Of a DNA stretch of 64,000 nucleotides, positions 25,125 through 33,664 are shown piece after piece. The stretch covers positions 806,001 through 870,000 of the forward strand of contig NZ_JADIKF010000040.1 of the NCBI RefSeq assembly GCF_016904945.1, written 5' to 3'. Each line of letters begins with the position of its first letter. Positions within the stretch are counted from its first letter, which is position 1. The notes beneath the pieces are model-generated. The model searched no databases. It was given only the letters and a program-made list of their open reading frames with translations, and was not told the DNA's origin. A program made the position numbers and the translations under genes. Source of the stretch: Dyella mobilis. GTDB taxonomy: Bacteria; Pseudomonadota; Gammaproteobacteria; Xanthomonadales; Rhodanobacteraceae.

Positions 25125-25736
25125 ATGGACATTCGCATGCGCTATTCGACCGAGCACAAGCAAGAAACCCGCACGCGCATCCTGGACGCCGCCGCCCGCG
25201 TCTTCCGTCGCGAAGGCTACGGCGGCTCCGGCATCGAAGGCCTCACCAAGGCAGCCGGCGTCACCAACGGCGCCTTCTACGGCCATTTCAAATCCAAGAG
25301 CGAAGCCTTTCGCACCGTGGTGCTGGCAGGACTCGAAGAATTCCGCCTTACCATCGCCGGCTTGAAAGCGGAGGGCGGCAAGCGCTGGCTCAAGACCTTC
25401 GTCGACGTATACCTGGGGGCCAAGCGCACCTGCGACATCGGCGAAGCCTGCGCCTTGCCTACGTTTTCTCCCGAGATGACACGGGCCGATCCGGATACCC
25501 GCCACGCTTACGAAGAAGAACTGCTGCGGCTCATCGATGAGGTGTCTTCGGGCCTGGGCCATCGCACCGCCAACGAGCGCGACGAGAGAGCCATTGCCCT
25601 GCTCGCCCTGCTTTCCGGCGGCGTGACATTGGCGCGCGCCGTGCCCGACCCGGTCCTGGCCGAACGGATTGCCAAGGCGGTCGGCAAGCAGGCGATGGCG
25701 ATGACTTCGTCCGCGCCGTCATCGAAAGCGAAATGA
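25125..25736 (+). CDS. TetR/AcrR-family transcriptional regulator
   Basis: A 203-residue TetR protein. The DNA-binding domain is clear: TRTRILDAAARVFRREGYGG, IEGLTKAAGVTNGAFYGHF. The C-terminal part contains a conserved Cys pair (KRTCDIGEACALP), which in some TetR proteins senses thiol-reactive compounds; that is speculation here. Start ATG 25125; ATG 25137 is also in frame. It should repress itself and the divergent tautomerase gene through the dyad at 25090-25116. Confidence 0.92.
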   Translation: MDIRMRYSTEHKQETRTRILDAAARVFRREGYGGSGIEGLTKAAGVTNGAFYGHFKSKSEAFRTVVLAGLEEFRLTIAGLKAEGGKRWLKTFVDVYLGAKRTCDIGEACALPTFSPEMTRADPDTRHAYEEELLRLIDEVSSGLGHRTANERDERAIALLALLSGGVTLARAVPDPVLAERIAKAVGKQAMAMTSSAPSSKAK

Positions 25737-25779
25737 TCGCGACAACACTCGTCTTCTCTGCCATCACACTGGACCTGTC

Positions 25780-26208
25780 ATGCGCTTGCCACGTTTTCGC
25801 ACATCGCCTCGCTGCAATCGGCTCATTCCAACAGCGATTGCCGCACTCCTCATCGCCGCAACTCCGTTGCAAGCAGCACCGGTTGCACCGATAACCCGCA
25901 CCGTGCTCGAACGGCATCCCATTGCGGGCACGGACGAAACGATGGAAGTCATCCTGGTCGTCTACCAGCCCGGCGTGTCGGCACCGCCGCATCACCATTC
26001 CGTGGCGGGACTCAACTACGTGCTCGAAGGATCGGCCGAATCCGCCTATGGCAAGGATGCGCCGAAGCTTTATCGCGCAGGCGAGACCTTCCAGGATCTT
26101 CCTGGCGTGCCGCACACCGTTTTTCGCAACGCCGACGCGCACAAGGTGCTGCGCTTCCTGATCTTCGCCAACGTACACAGCGATCAGCCTTACACCATCG
26201 CGGATTGA
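25780..26208 (+). CDS. exported cupin protein
   Basis: A 142-residue protein with an N-terminal signal peptide (IPTAIAALLIAATPLQA) and one cupin barrel. Motif 1 is SAPPHHHSVAGLNYVLEG and motif 2 GETFQDLPGVPHTVFRN, so the metal-binding His residues are present. It begins 43 bases after the TetR stop on the same strand and could belong to that regulon. Its periplasmic role is unknown. Confidence 0.83.
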   Translation: MRLPRFRTSPRCNRLIPTAIAALLIAATPLQAAPVAPITRTVLERHPIAGTDETMEVILVVYQPGVSAPPHHHSVAGLNYVLEGSAESAYGKDAPKLYRAGETFQDLPGVPHTVFRNADAHKVLRFLIFANVHSDQPYTIAD

Positions 26209-26251
26209 AGCCACGCGCGTGAACGCTTCGTGATGGCGTACGCGCTGTCCG

Positions 26252-26297
26252 CTGTCCGCGCGATGTCCGGAAATACTTCCGAGACGTCCGCGGACAG
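26252..26297. promoter_or_regulatory. dyad cluster, candidate upstream activating sequence
   Basis: CTGTCCGCG (26252-26260) is mirrored by CGCGGACAG (26289-26297); GTCCGCGGAC (26286-26295) is itself a perfect palindrome, and CGGAA-ATAC-TTCCG lies between. It is centred about 95 bases upstream of the sigma-54 -24/-12 element, the normal distance for an enhancer-binding activator. Confidence 0.5.
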
Positions 26298-26363
26298 TCG
26301 CCCTGATAGATGCAGATATTTGAGAAATGGCTCTGCAATGCGGTTTTCCAGCGATTTGAATGC

Positions 26364-26380
26364 TTGGCACGGCCTTTGCC
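26364..26380 (+). promoter_or_regulatory. sigma-54 (RpoN) promoter
   Basis: TTGGCACG-GCCT-TTGCC: GG at 26366-26367 and GC at 26378-26379 are 12 bases apart, and the flanking bases match the -24/-12 consensus TGGCACGnnnnTTGC exactly. Transcription would start at about 26391, 36 bases before the small ORF. Confidence 0.78.
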
Positions 26381-26426
26381 ACATACCCATCGAAGGCTTC
26401 AATCATTCAACTCAAGGAGAACCACC

Positions 26427-26579
26427 ATGAAATTCGAGACCCTGATGCTGCATAGCCTGTTCGCCGCCTGCCTGCTGATCTGCGTGATGACCGTCGGCTC
26501 CATGCTGACCGCTCCGCAGCACGCCGCACATCTCGCCGCGGCTCACGCGACTGCCGCTGCGGTTCATTCCGCCGGCTGA
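26427..26579 (+). CDS. 50-residue single-pass membrane protein
   Basis: A small protein with a strong AAGGAG site before ATG 26427. Residues 6-28 form one hydrophobic helix (MLHSLFAACLLICVMTVGSM), followed by an Ala/His-rich tail with five His. It is the first gene after the sigma-54 promoter and 51 bases before the NlpC/P60 gene, so it is probably co-expressed with it. The His-rich tail could bind metal, but I do not assign a function. Confidence 0.7.
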   Translation: MKFETLMLHSLFAACLLICVMTVGSMLTAPQHAAHLAAAHATAAAVHSAG

Positions 26580-26630
26580 GCAACGACGATCCGCCACAGC
26601 TTCCTCGCAACGTTTCATCGAAGGACTCTC

Positions 26631-28022
26631 ATGACATTCGTTTCACGCCTGGCCAGCGGTGTGGTTACGGTACTCGCCTGCTCCACGGTTATCGCCCAGA
26701 CCGCTCCCACCACCCTTCCCGCTTCAGGCGTGATCGGTATCCAGGAAGCCATGCTGTCACCCGATTACTGGGTAGCGAAGCTCTCGTCGCCAAACCAGGT
26801 GATTCTGAGCAAGGCACAGATCGATGCGCAGAACGCGCAATTGTTCAAGACCGATACCAGCACGTATGACCTCGCCAAGATCGGCCCCGCGCTCACGCGT
26901 GCGCAAATCCAGGGGTGGATCGAGCACGTTTCCAAGCTCGACGACAAACCGCTTTACGACGAACACGATCAGCCGATTCCGCGCTCGACCATCGATGCCG
27001 TCGTTGCCGGCATTGCGCTGGACCAGGTTCCCGCCGTGTCGCAGGCGCGCTACGGGCTGGTGGTTCACCGCGTATCGCTGCGCAATTTCCCGACCAGCCT
27101 GCGCGCCTTTCCCGGCAAAGGGCTGCAAGATTTCGAGCGCTTCCAGGAAAGCACGCTTTTTCCCGGTGATCCGGTGGCGATCGTGCACACCAGCCTCGAT
27201 GGCCAGTGGTTCTTCGTGGTCAGTCCACGCTATGCCGCGTGGGTGGAGCGTTCCGCCATCGCCGTAGGCAGCCGCGACGAAGTGCTGGCTTATGCAGCAC
27301 AAACACCCTCTCGCGTGATCACCGGCGACAAGGTGCGCACGGTCTATACCCCCGAGGCGCCTGCCGTATCGGAGCTGCAACTGGACATGGGCTTGCGCAT
27401 TCCGCTGGACAACCTGCCGCCGGATCAACCGGTGAACGGCCAAGGCCCCTATGAAGCGTGGACGCTGAAGCTGCCGGTTCGTGCCGACGACGGCTCGCTG
27501 CGCTTCCAGCCGGCCCTGCTGCAGCGAACGCTCGACAGCTCGCAAGACTATCTGCCGCTGACCCAGGCCAATATCGTGCGCCAGGCATTCAAGTTCCTCG
27601 GCGAGCGCTATGGCTGGGGACACCTGTACAACGGCCGCGATTGCAGCGGTTTCGTTTCCGATGTCTACCGCAGCATGGGTGTGCAGATGCCGCGTAATAC
27701 CGGCGACCAAAGCATCAGCCCGGCCTTGCACCATCGCGTATTCACTGCCGCCGACAATCACGCCACGCGCATGCAGGCCATCGCCCAGGCGCAAACCGGC
27801 GACCTGATCTACATTCCCGGCCACGTGATGATGTTCCTGGGCCGGGTCGATGGCCAACCGTATGTGATCCAAGATGTCGGCGGCCTGGTGTTTCACGACG
27901 CCAGCGGCAAACTGCGCTGGACCAAGACCAACGAAGTGTCGGTAACCCCGCTGTTGCCGCTGCTGGTCAGCGACAAGCTTTCGTACGTCGACGCCATCAC
28001 CAGCATCGTGCACATACGCTGA
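26631..28022 (+). CDS. exported SH3b-NlpC/P60 peptidoglycan endopeptidase
   Basis: A 463-residue protein with a signal peptide (VTVLACSTVIAQ). The middle carries SH3b-type wall-binding modules (about residues 140-300) and the C-terminal part is an NlpC/P60 cysteine peptidase: catalytic Cys near 336 in GRDCSGFVSDVYRSMG and His near 398 in GHVMMFLG. It matches the SH3b1-NlpC/P60 layout of gamma-D-glutamyl-L-diamino acid endopeptidases, which cut stem peptides or recycle wall fragments. It lies in the sigma-54-driven unit with the 50-residue membrane protein. Confidence 0.88.
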   Translation: MTFVSRLASGVVTVLACSTVIAQTAPTTLPASGVIGIQEAMLSPDYWVAKLSSPNQVILSKAQIDAQNAQLFKTDTSTYDLAKIGPALTRAQIQGWIEHVSKLDDKPLYDEHDQPIPRSTIDAVVAGIALDQVPAVSQARYGLVVHRVSLRNFPTSLRAFPGKGLQDFERFQESTLFPGDPVAIVHTSLDGQWFFVVSPRYAAWVERSAIAVGSRDEVLAYAAQTPSRVITGDKVRTVYTPEAPAVSELQLDMGLRIPLDNLPPDQPVNGQGPYEAWTLKLPVRADDGSLRFQPALLQRTLDSSQDYLPLTQANIVRQAFKFLGERYGWGHLYNGRDCSGFVSDVYRSMGVQMPRNTGDQSISPALHHRVFTAADNHATRMQAIAQAQTGDLIYIPGHVMMFLGRVDGQPYVIQDVGGLVFHDASGKLRWTKTNEVSVTPLLPLLVSDKLSYVDAITSIVHIR

Positions 28023-28042
28023 CAAGAGCTACCATCGCCGGC

Positions 28043-28312
28043 ATGAGCGAAACCGCCAACGACAAGCCGTGGTACCTGTATCTGATCGAGTGCCGCGACG
28101 GTTCGTTCTATGCGGGAGTCACCAATAATCTCGACAACCGCTATCAGGCTCACGTGGAAGGGCGCGGTGCGCGCTACACCCGCTCGCACCCGCCTTTGCG
28201 ATTGATCGGCGCGCGCCGCTACCCCAATCGGGCACAGGCGTCGCGCGCCGAATGGGAAATCAAGCAACTGCCCAAGCACAAGAAAATCGACTATCTGCAA
28301 AACGACGCCTGA
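28043..28312 (+). CDS. GIY-YIG nuclease-fold protein, YhbQ/UPF0213 type
   Basis: An 89-residue single-domain GIY-YIG protein: WYLYLIECRDGSFYAGVTNN gives the two-strand motif, followed by the Arg of DNRYQAHVEGRGARYT and the Glu of RAEWEIKQL. Length and motif order match E. coli YhbQ. It is 20 bases after the NlpC/P60 stop and probably read through from it. Its cellular substrate is not established. Confidence 0.88.
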   Translation: MSETANDKPWYLYLIECRDGSFYAGVTNNLDNRYQAHVEGRGARYTRSHPPLRLIGARRYPNRAQASRAEWEIKQLPKHKKIDYLQNDA

Positions 28313-28327
28313 CGTCGACCGAAGGGC

Positions 28328-28894
28328 CTATGGCGATGGTTCGCCATGGCTCGCCCCGCCGGGGTCGCCTCCCGCTGCAACGATCGCGTACTCGCTCTGC
28401 ACCAATCCGCTGGCATACGAGCGCGTGAGCACGTGCCTCAGCACGATATCGCGCGAAGTCGCGCCGAACAGCGGAATTCCGGTGCCGATCAACACCGGAA
28501 CGCGCGTAACGATCAGCCGCTGGATCAACCCCGCGCGCAAAAACCCCTGAATGGTGATGCCGCCATCCACATAAACGTGCCCGATGCCGCGTGCGGCAAG
28601 CGCCGCGGCGATCTGCGCCGGCGGTCCCGACATCTGCTCCATTCGCGCGCCGTCCGGCGCCTTGGCCAGCGCGTGCGAACTGAGCACGAAGACCGGCTTT
28701 TCAGCGTACGGCCAGGTCTCGAATCCAAGCACCGTCTCATAGGTGTTGCGGCCGATGACCAGCGCGTCCACGCCGGCCATGAACTCCTCATAGCCGTGCG
28801 GCTCGCCGCCGTCGGCCGGAAGAAAATCGAGTGCACCGTCCAGGCGCGCCATGAAACCATCCACGCTGACTCCTACAAAGACGGATGCTTTCAT
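28328..28894 (-). CDS. dihydrofolate reductase/RibD C-terminal family protein
   Basis: A 188-residue protein starting at ATG 28894 with GAGGGGC upstream. It has the DHFR-like NADPH fold of the RibD C-terminal family: MKASVFVGVSVDGFMARLDG, DALVIGRNTYETVLGF, VYVDGGITIQGFLRAGLI and RVPVLIGTGIPLFG. Such stand-alone proteins are annotated as reductases without proven substrate. It is convergent with the YhbQ-like gene (15-base gap). Confidence 0.88.
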   Translation of the reverse strand: MKASVFVGVSVDGFMARLDGALDFLPADGGEPHGYEEFMAGVDALVIGRNTYETVLGFETWPYAEKPVFVLSSHALAKAPDGARMEQMSGPPAQIAAALAARGIGHVYVDGGITIQGFLRAGLIQRLIVTRVPVLIGTGIPLFGATSRDIVLRHVLTRSYASGLVQSEYAIVAAGGDPGGASHGEPSP

Positions 28895-28949
28895 CGCCAG
28901 CCCCTCGTTTGGTCGAGGCGCCAGCTTACGCCGATCGAAAACCGCGTTT

Positions 28950-30215
28950 TCAGCCGGCCTGCACCTGACAGCCGCCATTGCGCTTGGCCGCGTACATGCG
29001 TTCGTCAGCGAGGATGGACAGCTTGTCCGGCGTCTGCGCGTCGTCCGGGAACATCGCCAGGCCGATGCTTGCACCGATCTGCATGCTGCGCCCTGCCACC
29101 GGCAGAGGCTCCTGCAGCAGTTCCTTGAGCATGCCGGCCACTTCGGCCGCCTGCTTGCGCGTAATGGGGCCTTCCAGAATCACCGAGAATTCGTCGCCAC
29201 CGGTGCGCGCCAGGGTATCCACGCGCCGCAGGGACGCCTCGAACAGACGGGCAACCTGCTGCAGCATTTCGTCGCCGGCATGGTGTCCCAGGGTGTCGTT
29301 GACCTCTTTGAAACCGTCCAGGTCGATCGCCAGCACGGCCGTGCGTCCATGGCGTTGCCGCGCGCGCTCCATCGCCCCGCTGATGCGGTCCTGGAACAGG
29401 CGCCGGTTCGGCAAGCCGGTCAGTACATCGTGATGTGCCAGGTGCTGGTTGCGTTTGAGCTGGGTCTCCAGCAGCAGCAGGATCATGCCCACGGCCACCA
29501 GGTACTTGGGCAGGTTCCACACTTCCGCCCCTACCTCGACCTTCGGCATATAGATGTCGAACACCATGCCCACCGGAAATACCAGCGACCAGGCCAGCAG
29601 GCCCAATACCGTCACCACGAATCCGCCCGTCCTGCGCTGGTTGGATACCGCAAATTGCAGGCAGCAGATGAAATAGGTGGCGAACAAAGGCAGCACGCCC
29701 ATCAGATCGGGGCCGTGCTTGGAGAACTGCCAACGCATCAAGGTTGCGGCCAAGGCGATATTCACCACCACCATGATCCACCGGCTGGCTGGCCGATGCG
29801 CGCGCGGCGTGGCCGCGACAATGGCCAGCGGCACCAGCGCAAAGAGGCTCGCGGCCGCCTGCATGATCGGCTGCGATGGAATCGTCTCCAGCGAGGTCAG
29901 CCCGATATAAAGCGTATAGACGAACGAAACAGCCCAGAACAGCGCAACGGCTCCCCATTGTTTCGGCTGGGGATCCATCGACCAACAAAAGAGCTGCGCG
30001 CACCAGACCAGCGAAGCGGTGCCGGCGATGTCCGCGATGACGCCGCCGGTACCCGGCACGTCGAGGAAGGAGTACGCAGCGAAGTGAAACTCCACGCATA
30101 TCCATCCTGCCAACCACAGGCGCGTCATCAGGCCGCCGCTCGGACGCGCCACCGAAATGAACGCGTAGATCAGCAATCCAACGGCTAGCAGATCAGGGAG
30201 TTCTTTCCAGGACAT
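28950..30215 (-). CDS. membrane-bound diguanylate cyclase (GGDEF)
   Basis: A 421-residue protein with about eight transmembrane helices in the first 250 residues and a C-terminal GGDEF domain. The active-site loop is canonical (RTGGDEFSVIL, near residue 340), and HHDVLTGLPNRRLFQDR and AIDLDGFKEVNDTLGHHAGD are intact, so it should make c-di-GMP. No RxxD inhibitory site five residues before GGDEF is evident. The membrane part does not match a named sensor that I recognise. Confidence 0.92.
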   Translation of the reverse strand: MSWKELPDLLAVGLLIYAFISVARPSGGLMTRLWLAGWICVEFHFAAYSFLDVPGTGGVIADIAGTASLVWCAQLFCWSMDPQPKQWGAVALFWAVSFVYTLYIGLTSLETIPSQPIMQAAASLFALVPLAIVAATPRAHRPASRWIMVVVNIALAATLMRWQFSKHGPDLMGVLPLFATYFICCLQFAVSNQRRTGGFVVTVLGLLAWSLVFPVGMVFDIYMPKVEVGAEVWNLPKYLVAVGMILLLLETQLKRNQHLAHHDVLTGLPNRRLFQDRISGAMERARQRHGRTAVLAIDLDGFKEVNDTLGHHAGDEMLQQVARLFEASLRRVDTLARTGGDEFSVILEGPITRKQAAEVAGMLKELLQEPLPVAGRSMQIGASIGLAMFPDDAQTPDKLSILADERMYAAKRNGGCQVQAG

Positions 30216-30270
30216 TCACTCGGGCCGCGCACGCCGTGCAGCCCGCCACGGGCTGCTCGCAACTGGTTGA

Positions 30271-30284
30271 CGTAAATTTTTACG
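30271..30284. promoter_or_regulatory. palindrome upstream of the GGDEF gene
   Basis: CGTAAA-TT-TTTACG, a 6-bp inverted repeat in an AT-rich patch 56 bases before the divergently read GGDEF start. Possible operator. Confidence 0.35.
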
Positions 30285-30675
30285 CAACATCCCTGTCCGG
30301 CAACGGGCGGCCCCTTCCGGAACTACGCTGGCAGGCCATCCGCCTTTCCTGGCTGCACAGCGGCTTTGGTTGTAGGTACATCGTTTTATATGTCGTGAAA
30401 CCATTAATGCGATGCATGCATGGCGTCGCAGCGCCGGCAAGCATGATTCGCATTCACAAAACCATCACGAATTCGCTGCAAGCACATCGGCAGCTCCACC
30501 AATATCTTTAAGGCTGAATGACACGGCGCCGTGCGGCGGCTTTTATCAGCCACCTGATCGCCGACTCCTGGTTTTTCTAGCAAAGGCAATGCCACGACCC
30601 GGCAAATGAAGGAAATCGCGACCGTTGAAGGCAATTCGATGCCTCCCGGTTTTGCATGGGAGCCCTGCGGGGTAA

Positions 30676-30699
30676 CGAACAGGCCAGTGCGCCTGTTCG
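30676..30699. other. unassigned 9-6-9 inverted repeat
   Basis: CGAACAGGC (30676-30684) and GCCTGTTCG (30691-30699) are perfect inverted copies with spacer CAGTGC. No gene start or T run is adjacent. Confidence 0.4.
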
Positions 30700-30760
30700 A
30701 TCTGCGCAACGCTTTACATTTCTTTACCCGCCAATGCGGCGGAAAGGACAAATCTGCGGC

Positions 30761-30793
30761 AAAAAAAGACCGGGAGAATCACTCCTCCCGGTC
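30761..30793 (-). terminator. terminator of the exported-protein gene
   Basis: On the minus strand a 9-bp stem GACCGGGAG/CTCCCGGTC (30785-30793 with 30768-30776) is followed by seven T residues (A run at 30761-30767). Confidence 0.9.
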
Positions 30794-30830
30794 CTTCAGT
30801 CTTATCGCCACGAATGGCGAGAGTCTTGGC

Positions 30831-31886
30831 TCAGTTCGATTCGGTGAAGCTGATCGACGGGTTCGAGCCACCTGCGGCAGAGCAGCTGCCCAGGTTCAGG
30901 TTGTTGCTCTCGCCGGTGGTACCGGAGTCGGCCACGCAGGACGGGGCAGCGGTGGAGCCGTCGCTCACCGCCAGGTTCACACCGATGGTGGTGCCGCTGT
31001 TGAACTCGGCTTCCGAACCGCCGGCATTGCCGACGACGTTGAACTCGCCGGTGTTCCACACCTTGGAGATATACAGGGTGCTGTCGGACTGGCTGGTGCT
31101 GTAGGCCTCACCGTCATACGTCACCACGGCGGTGTCGTTGCCGCCCGAGGTGGCCGTAGCGGTCAGTTTCAGGCTGGCCAGGCTGGCCGGCGAGATATCC
31201 GGCGGAAGCGCGGCGTTGCTGTTCTTGTAGCAGTCGCCCGAACCGTCGCTGCCGAAGCCGCTGGGGCAACGGCTGCCGCCGTAGCCGATCAGCCAGTCCT
31301 GCATGAAGATGGCGCCTTCGCCATTTTCTTCGTAGTCCGTCGCATACACCCACTGCTGCCACACCGTGCAACCAGAATGGCTCTTGCACGCCGAGGTGGT
31401 GGAGGTGAACTGCGTATTGAGCTGCACCGAGTACTCGTTCGCACCCAGGATGCCGCCGTCGCCGTATGCCGCAACGCCAATGCTCTGTTCGGAGGTAACG
31501 CCCGATACCGTCGGGAAGGTACCCACGGCCGACTTGATCAGCGCCGAACCGGTGTTGATGGTGTAGTCATTGCCGTTGCCGGCGGTCTGCGGTGCGCCGA
31601 ACAGATAGTAGTGCGGCAGCGGATGCGCGTGGGTCGCGGTCAGGGCGCGGCACGAAACCTGCTGCCAGACGATGCTGGGATAAGAAGCGTGGAAGCAACC
31701 TTCCGCTGGCGTGGCAATCTTGGCCATGTCATCGCGCCACGCGGCACGTGCCACGGCTTCCATCGGACCCACCTGTTGAACTGAAGACGATCCGTAAACG
31801 TTCGTGGACGGCGCCGCGAAAACAGCCGGAACGAAAGCAGCGCTTACAAGACCAGCCACGAACACAAAATTCAACTTAGCTTGCAT
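30831..31886 (-). CDS. exported protein of unknown function
   Basis: A 351-residue protein starting at ATG 31886 (GGGGAGA before it) with a typical signal peptide ending AVFAAP. The mature protein is Ser/Thr/Gly/Asn-rich and predicted mainly beta, with Cys in CFHASYP, VSCRALT, CKSHSGC, RCPSGFG and GDCYKN that could form disulfides. I recognise no family; the composition suggests a secreted or surface protein. It is a single gene with a long leader region and a very strong terminator, which hints at high expression. Confidence 0.8.
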   Translation of the reverse strand: MQAKLNFVFVAGLVSAAFVPAVFAAPSTNVYGSSSVQQVGPMEAVARAAWRDDMAKIATPAEGCFHASYPSIVWQQVSCRALTATHAHPLPHYYLFGAPQTAGNGNDYTINTGSALIKSAVGTFPTVSGVTSEQSIGVAAYGDGGILGANEYSVQLNTQFTSTTSACKSHSGCTVWQQWVYATDYEENGEGAIFMQDWLIGYGGSRCPSGFGSDGSGDCYKNSNAALPPDISPASLASLKLTATATSGGNDTAVVTYDGEAYSTSQSDSTLYISKVWNTGEFNVVGNAGGSEAEFNSGTTIGVNLAVSDGSTAAPSCVADSGTTGESNNLNLGSCSAAGGSNPSISFTESN

Positions 31887-32479
31887 TGCAATTCTCCCCA
31901 AGTGCAAAAAGCGATAGGTTGCGGCCTCGGACAATCCGAAAGCCGAGTTACTTCCAACAGCACTTCCCCACACGCGGGCAACGCAAAGCGTTGCAACGTG
32001 TCCCCTGCGGTCAGCTTCTCTCCTCTCCTGGAAAGAAGAAAACGCGGCGATAACAGATCCGTCTGGTAATCGCTTCGGCCGCCAGGCGCGTAAACGCCAT
32101 CGGGCTTCAGCTACTTGCTGGCGCTGCCATGGCCTGCGATATCGCCGCAGTCATGCGCTACCTCAAGTGCTCAGGTCGCTCTCCGCAACCCGCAGCAGCC
32201 ACCGTCTGTGCCATACGCGCGATTGCATCGTGACTGACGCAACGGGCAGGTCAGGCTGGGTGGCTGTGGTGTTCCAGGCAACTCCCCCAAGCAGCCGTGG
32301 AACCCATCCCCTTCTCTCTCACTCCCCAAATTTATCCGACACTGCGATCCGGTTTGCTCGACTGGTTCACGTCAGAATGCAGTTAGCCACGTGTACGAGT
32401 CGTGACGCCAAACGTGCGCAAAACTTTGCGCATACCTCTAGCCCCAAGCGCCTTGCAAAGAAGATCACGTCACCTGTGC
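31887..32479. other. 593-base intergenic region
   Basis: Lies between the start of the exported-protein gene and the end of ygiC, both on the minus strand. No supported gene. It holds a small hairpin GCAACGC-AAA-GCGTTGC (31978-31994) in the leader or promoter region and the palindrome at 32415-32432. Confidence 0.55.
32415..32432. promoter_or_regulatory. 18-bp palindrome downstream of ygiC
   Basis: TGCGCAAA-AC-TTTGCGCA, a perfect 8-bp inverted repeat with a 2-base centre, 48 bases beyond the ygiC stop. Too tight a loop for a normal terminator; more like a protein-binding site. Confidence 0.4.
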
Positions 32480-33643
32480 TCAGTCAATAATTATGTGCGG
32501 CACGAAACGGGAAGTGTCGCGCGTGATGAGCGTGGCATCTTCGCGAATACCCATGCCGGCCGGCGTGTCGCCCACCACCCAGCTACCGATCAGCGGATAA
32601 CCGCCGGCAAAACGCGGCAACGGATGAAATGCCTGACGGATGGTCGGGCAGTGCGTATAACGCCCCGGCGATTCGATGTACTCGCCGCCAGGCAGTGCCA
32701 TTTGCACGTTGGCGCCCTCGCGCGAAAACAGAGGCTTTCGCACCCATCCTGCCGGCAACGGCGCAGCGGCACGATCTTCAAAAAATGCGGGAAGCAAATG
32801 GGGATGACCTTCGTAGCGCTGCCACAGCAAAGGCATGATGCCCTTGTTGCTGAGCACCGCTTTCCAAGGCGGCTCAATCAACTGAAGTCCGGACCTGGGC
32901 AGATGAGGCCCGTACGGTTCGACAAACAGGTTTTCCAGCGGATAAAGCTTGAACAGCGCGCCGATCACCTTGTTTTGCAGATCCGTAAACGTACCCTTGC
33001 TGGACAGGCCGATATCTTCCAGCGCGATGATCTCGCCATCCAGGCCTGCTTGTATGGCGCAGTCGCGCAGGTAGGCGACGGTACCCTGGTCTTCGGCACT
33101 GTTGCGCACTGCGGCAAAGTAAAACGGCCGGCGAACGTGTTTCGCAAGCGTGGCAAAAGCGAGTATCAACAGCTCTTGTAACTGGTTGAACTGGTCGGCG
33201 GCCTTCGGCAGCACGCCGCGACGTTGCTGCTCTTCCAGCCATATCCATTGAAAGAACGCTGCCTCATACACGGAGGTGGGCGTATCGTAATTGAGCTCGT
33301 ACAGCTTGGCCGGCCCGGTGCCGTCATAGACCAGATCCATCCGGCCATACAGATGCGGCTGGCGACGCTTCCACGATTCGGCGATCCAGTCCCAGTAAGG
33401 TTCGGGAATGGCCAGGCGCGTCAACAGTGCTTCGTTGTTAACGATGTCATCCATCAGCGACAGCGCAAGCGAGTGCAATTCGTCGGTCGGCGCTTCGATA
33501 TCACGCTCGATCTGTTCCAGCGTGAAGGCGTAGTAAGCCGACTCATCCCAATAGGGTGCGCCGTCGATGGTATGGAACAGGAAACCGTAGCGCTCGGCCG
33601 TAGCCTGCCAATCGGGTCGCGGTGCAACAACCATGCGCTTCAC
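32480..33643 (-). CDS. ygiC: glutathionylspermidine synthase-like ATP-grasp protein YgiC
   Basis: A 387-residue protein, the length of E. coli YgiC/YjfC. It belongs to the glutathionylspermidine synthase C-terminal ATP-grasp family: GRMDLVYDGTGPAKLYELNYDTPTS, GWVRKPLFSREGANV and the C-terminal PLIGSWVVGDTPAGMGIRE are the nucleotide- and Mg-binding parts. It lacks the amidase half of bifunctional Gsp. It forms an operon with ygiB (21-base gap), as in E. coli. The ligated substrates are not established. Confidence 0.92.
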   Translation of the reverse strand: MKRMVVAPRPDWQATAERYGFLFHTIDGAPYWDESAYYAFTLEQIERDIEAPTDELHSLALSLMDDIVNNEALLTRLAIPEPYWDWIAESWKRRQPHLYGRMDLVYDGTGPAKLYELNYDTPTSVYEAAFFQWIWLEEQQRRGVLPKAADQFNQLQELLILAFATLAKHVRRPFYFAAVRNSAEDQGTVAYLRDCAIQAGLDGEIIALEDIGLSSKGTFTDLQNKVIGALFKLYPLENLFVEPYGPHLPRSGLQLIEPPWKAVLSNKGIMPLLWQRYEGHPHLLPAFFEDRAAAPLPAGWVRKPLFSREGANVQMALPGGEYIESPGRYTHCPTIRQAFHPLPRFAGGYPLIGSWVVGDTPAGMGIREDATLITRDTSRFVPHIIID

Positions 33644-33664
33644 GTTTGAGTCAACGCTCGATGC

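Larger units (their letters stand above)
30216..30760. other. 545-base intergenic region with two dyads
   Basis: No credible gene on either strand. It holds CGTAAA-TT-TTTACG at 30271-30284, 56 bases upstream of the GGDEF gene, and CGAACAGGC-N6-GCCTGTTCG at 30676-30699. The right end is the terminator of the next minus-strand gene. Confidence 0.6.

Noticed and set aside
30606..31784. 392-residue plus-strand frame
   Set aside because: Antisense to the exported-protein gene, which has a signal peptide, good ribosome binding site and terminator.
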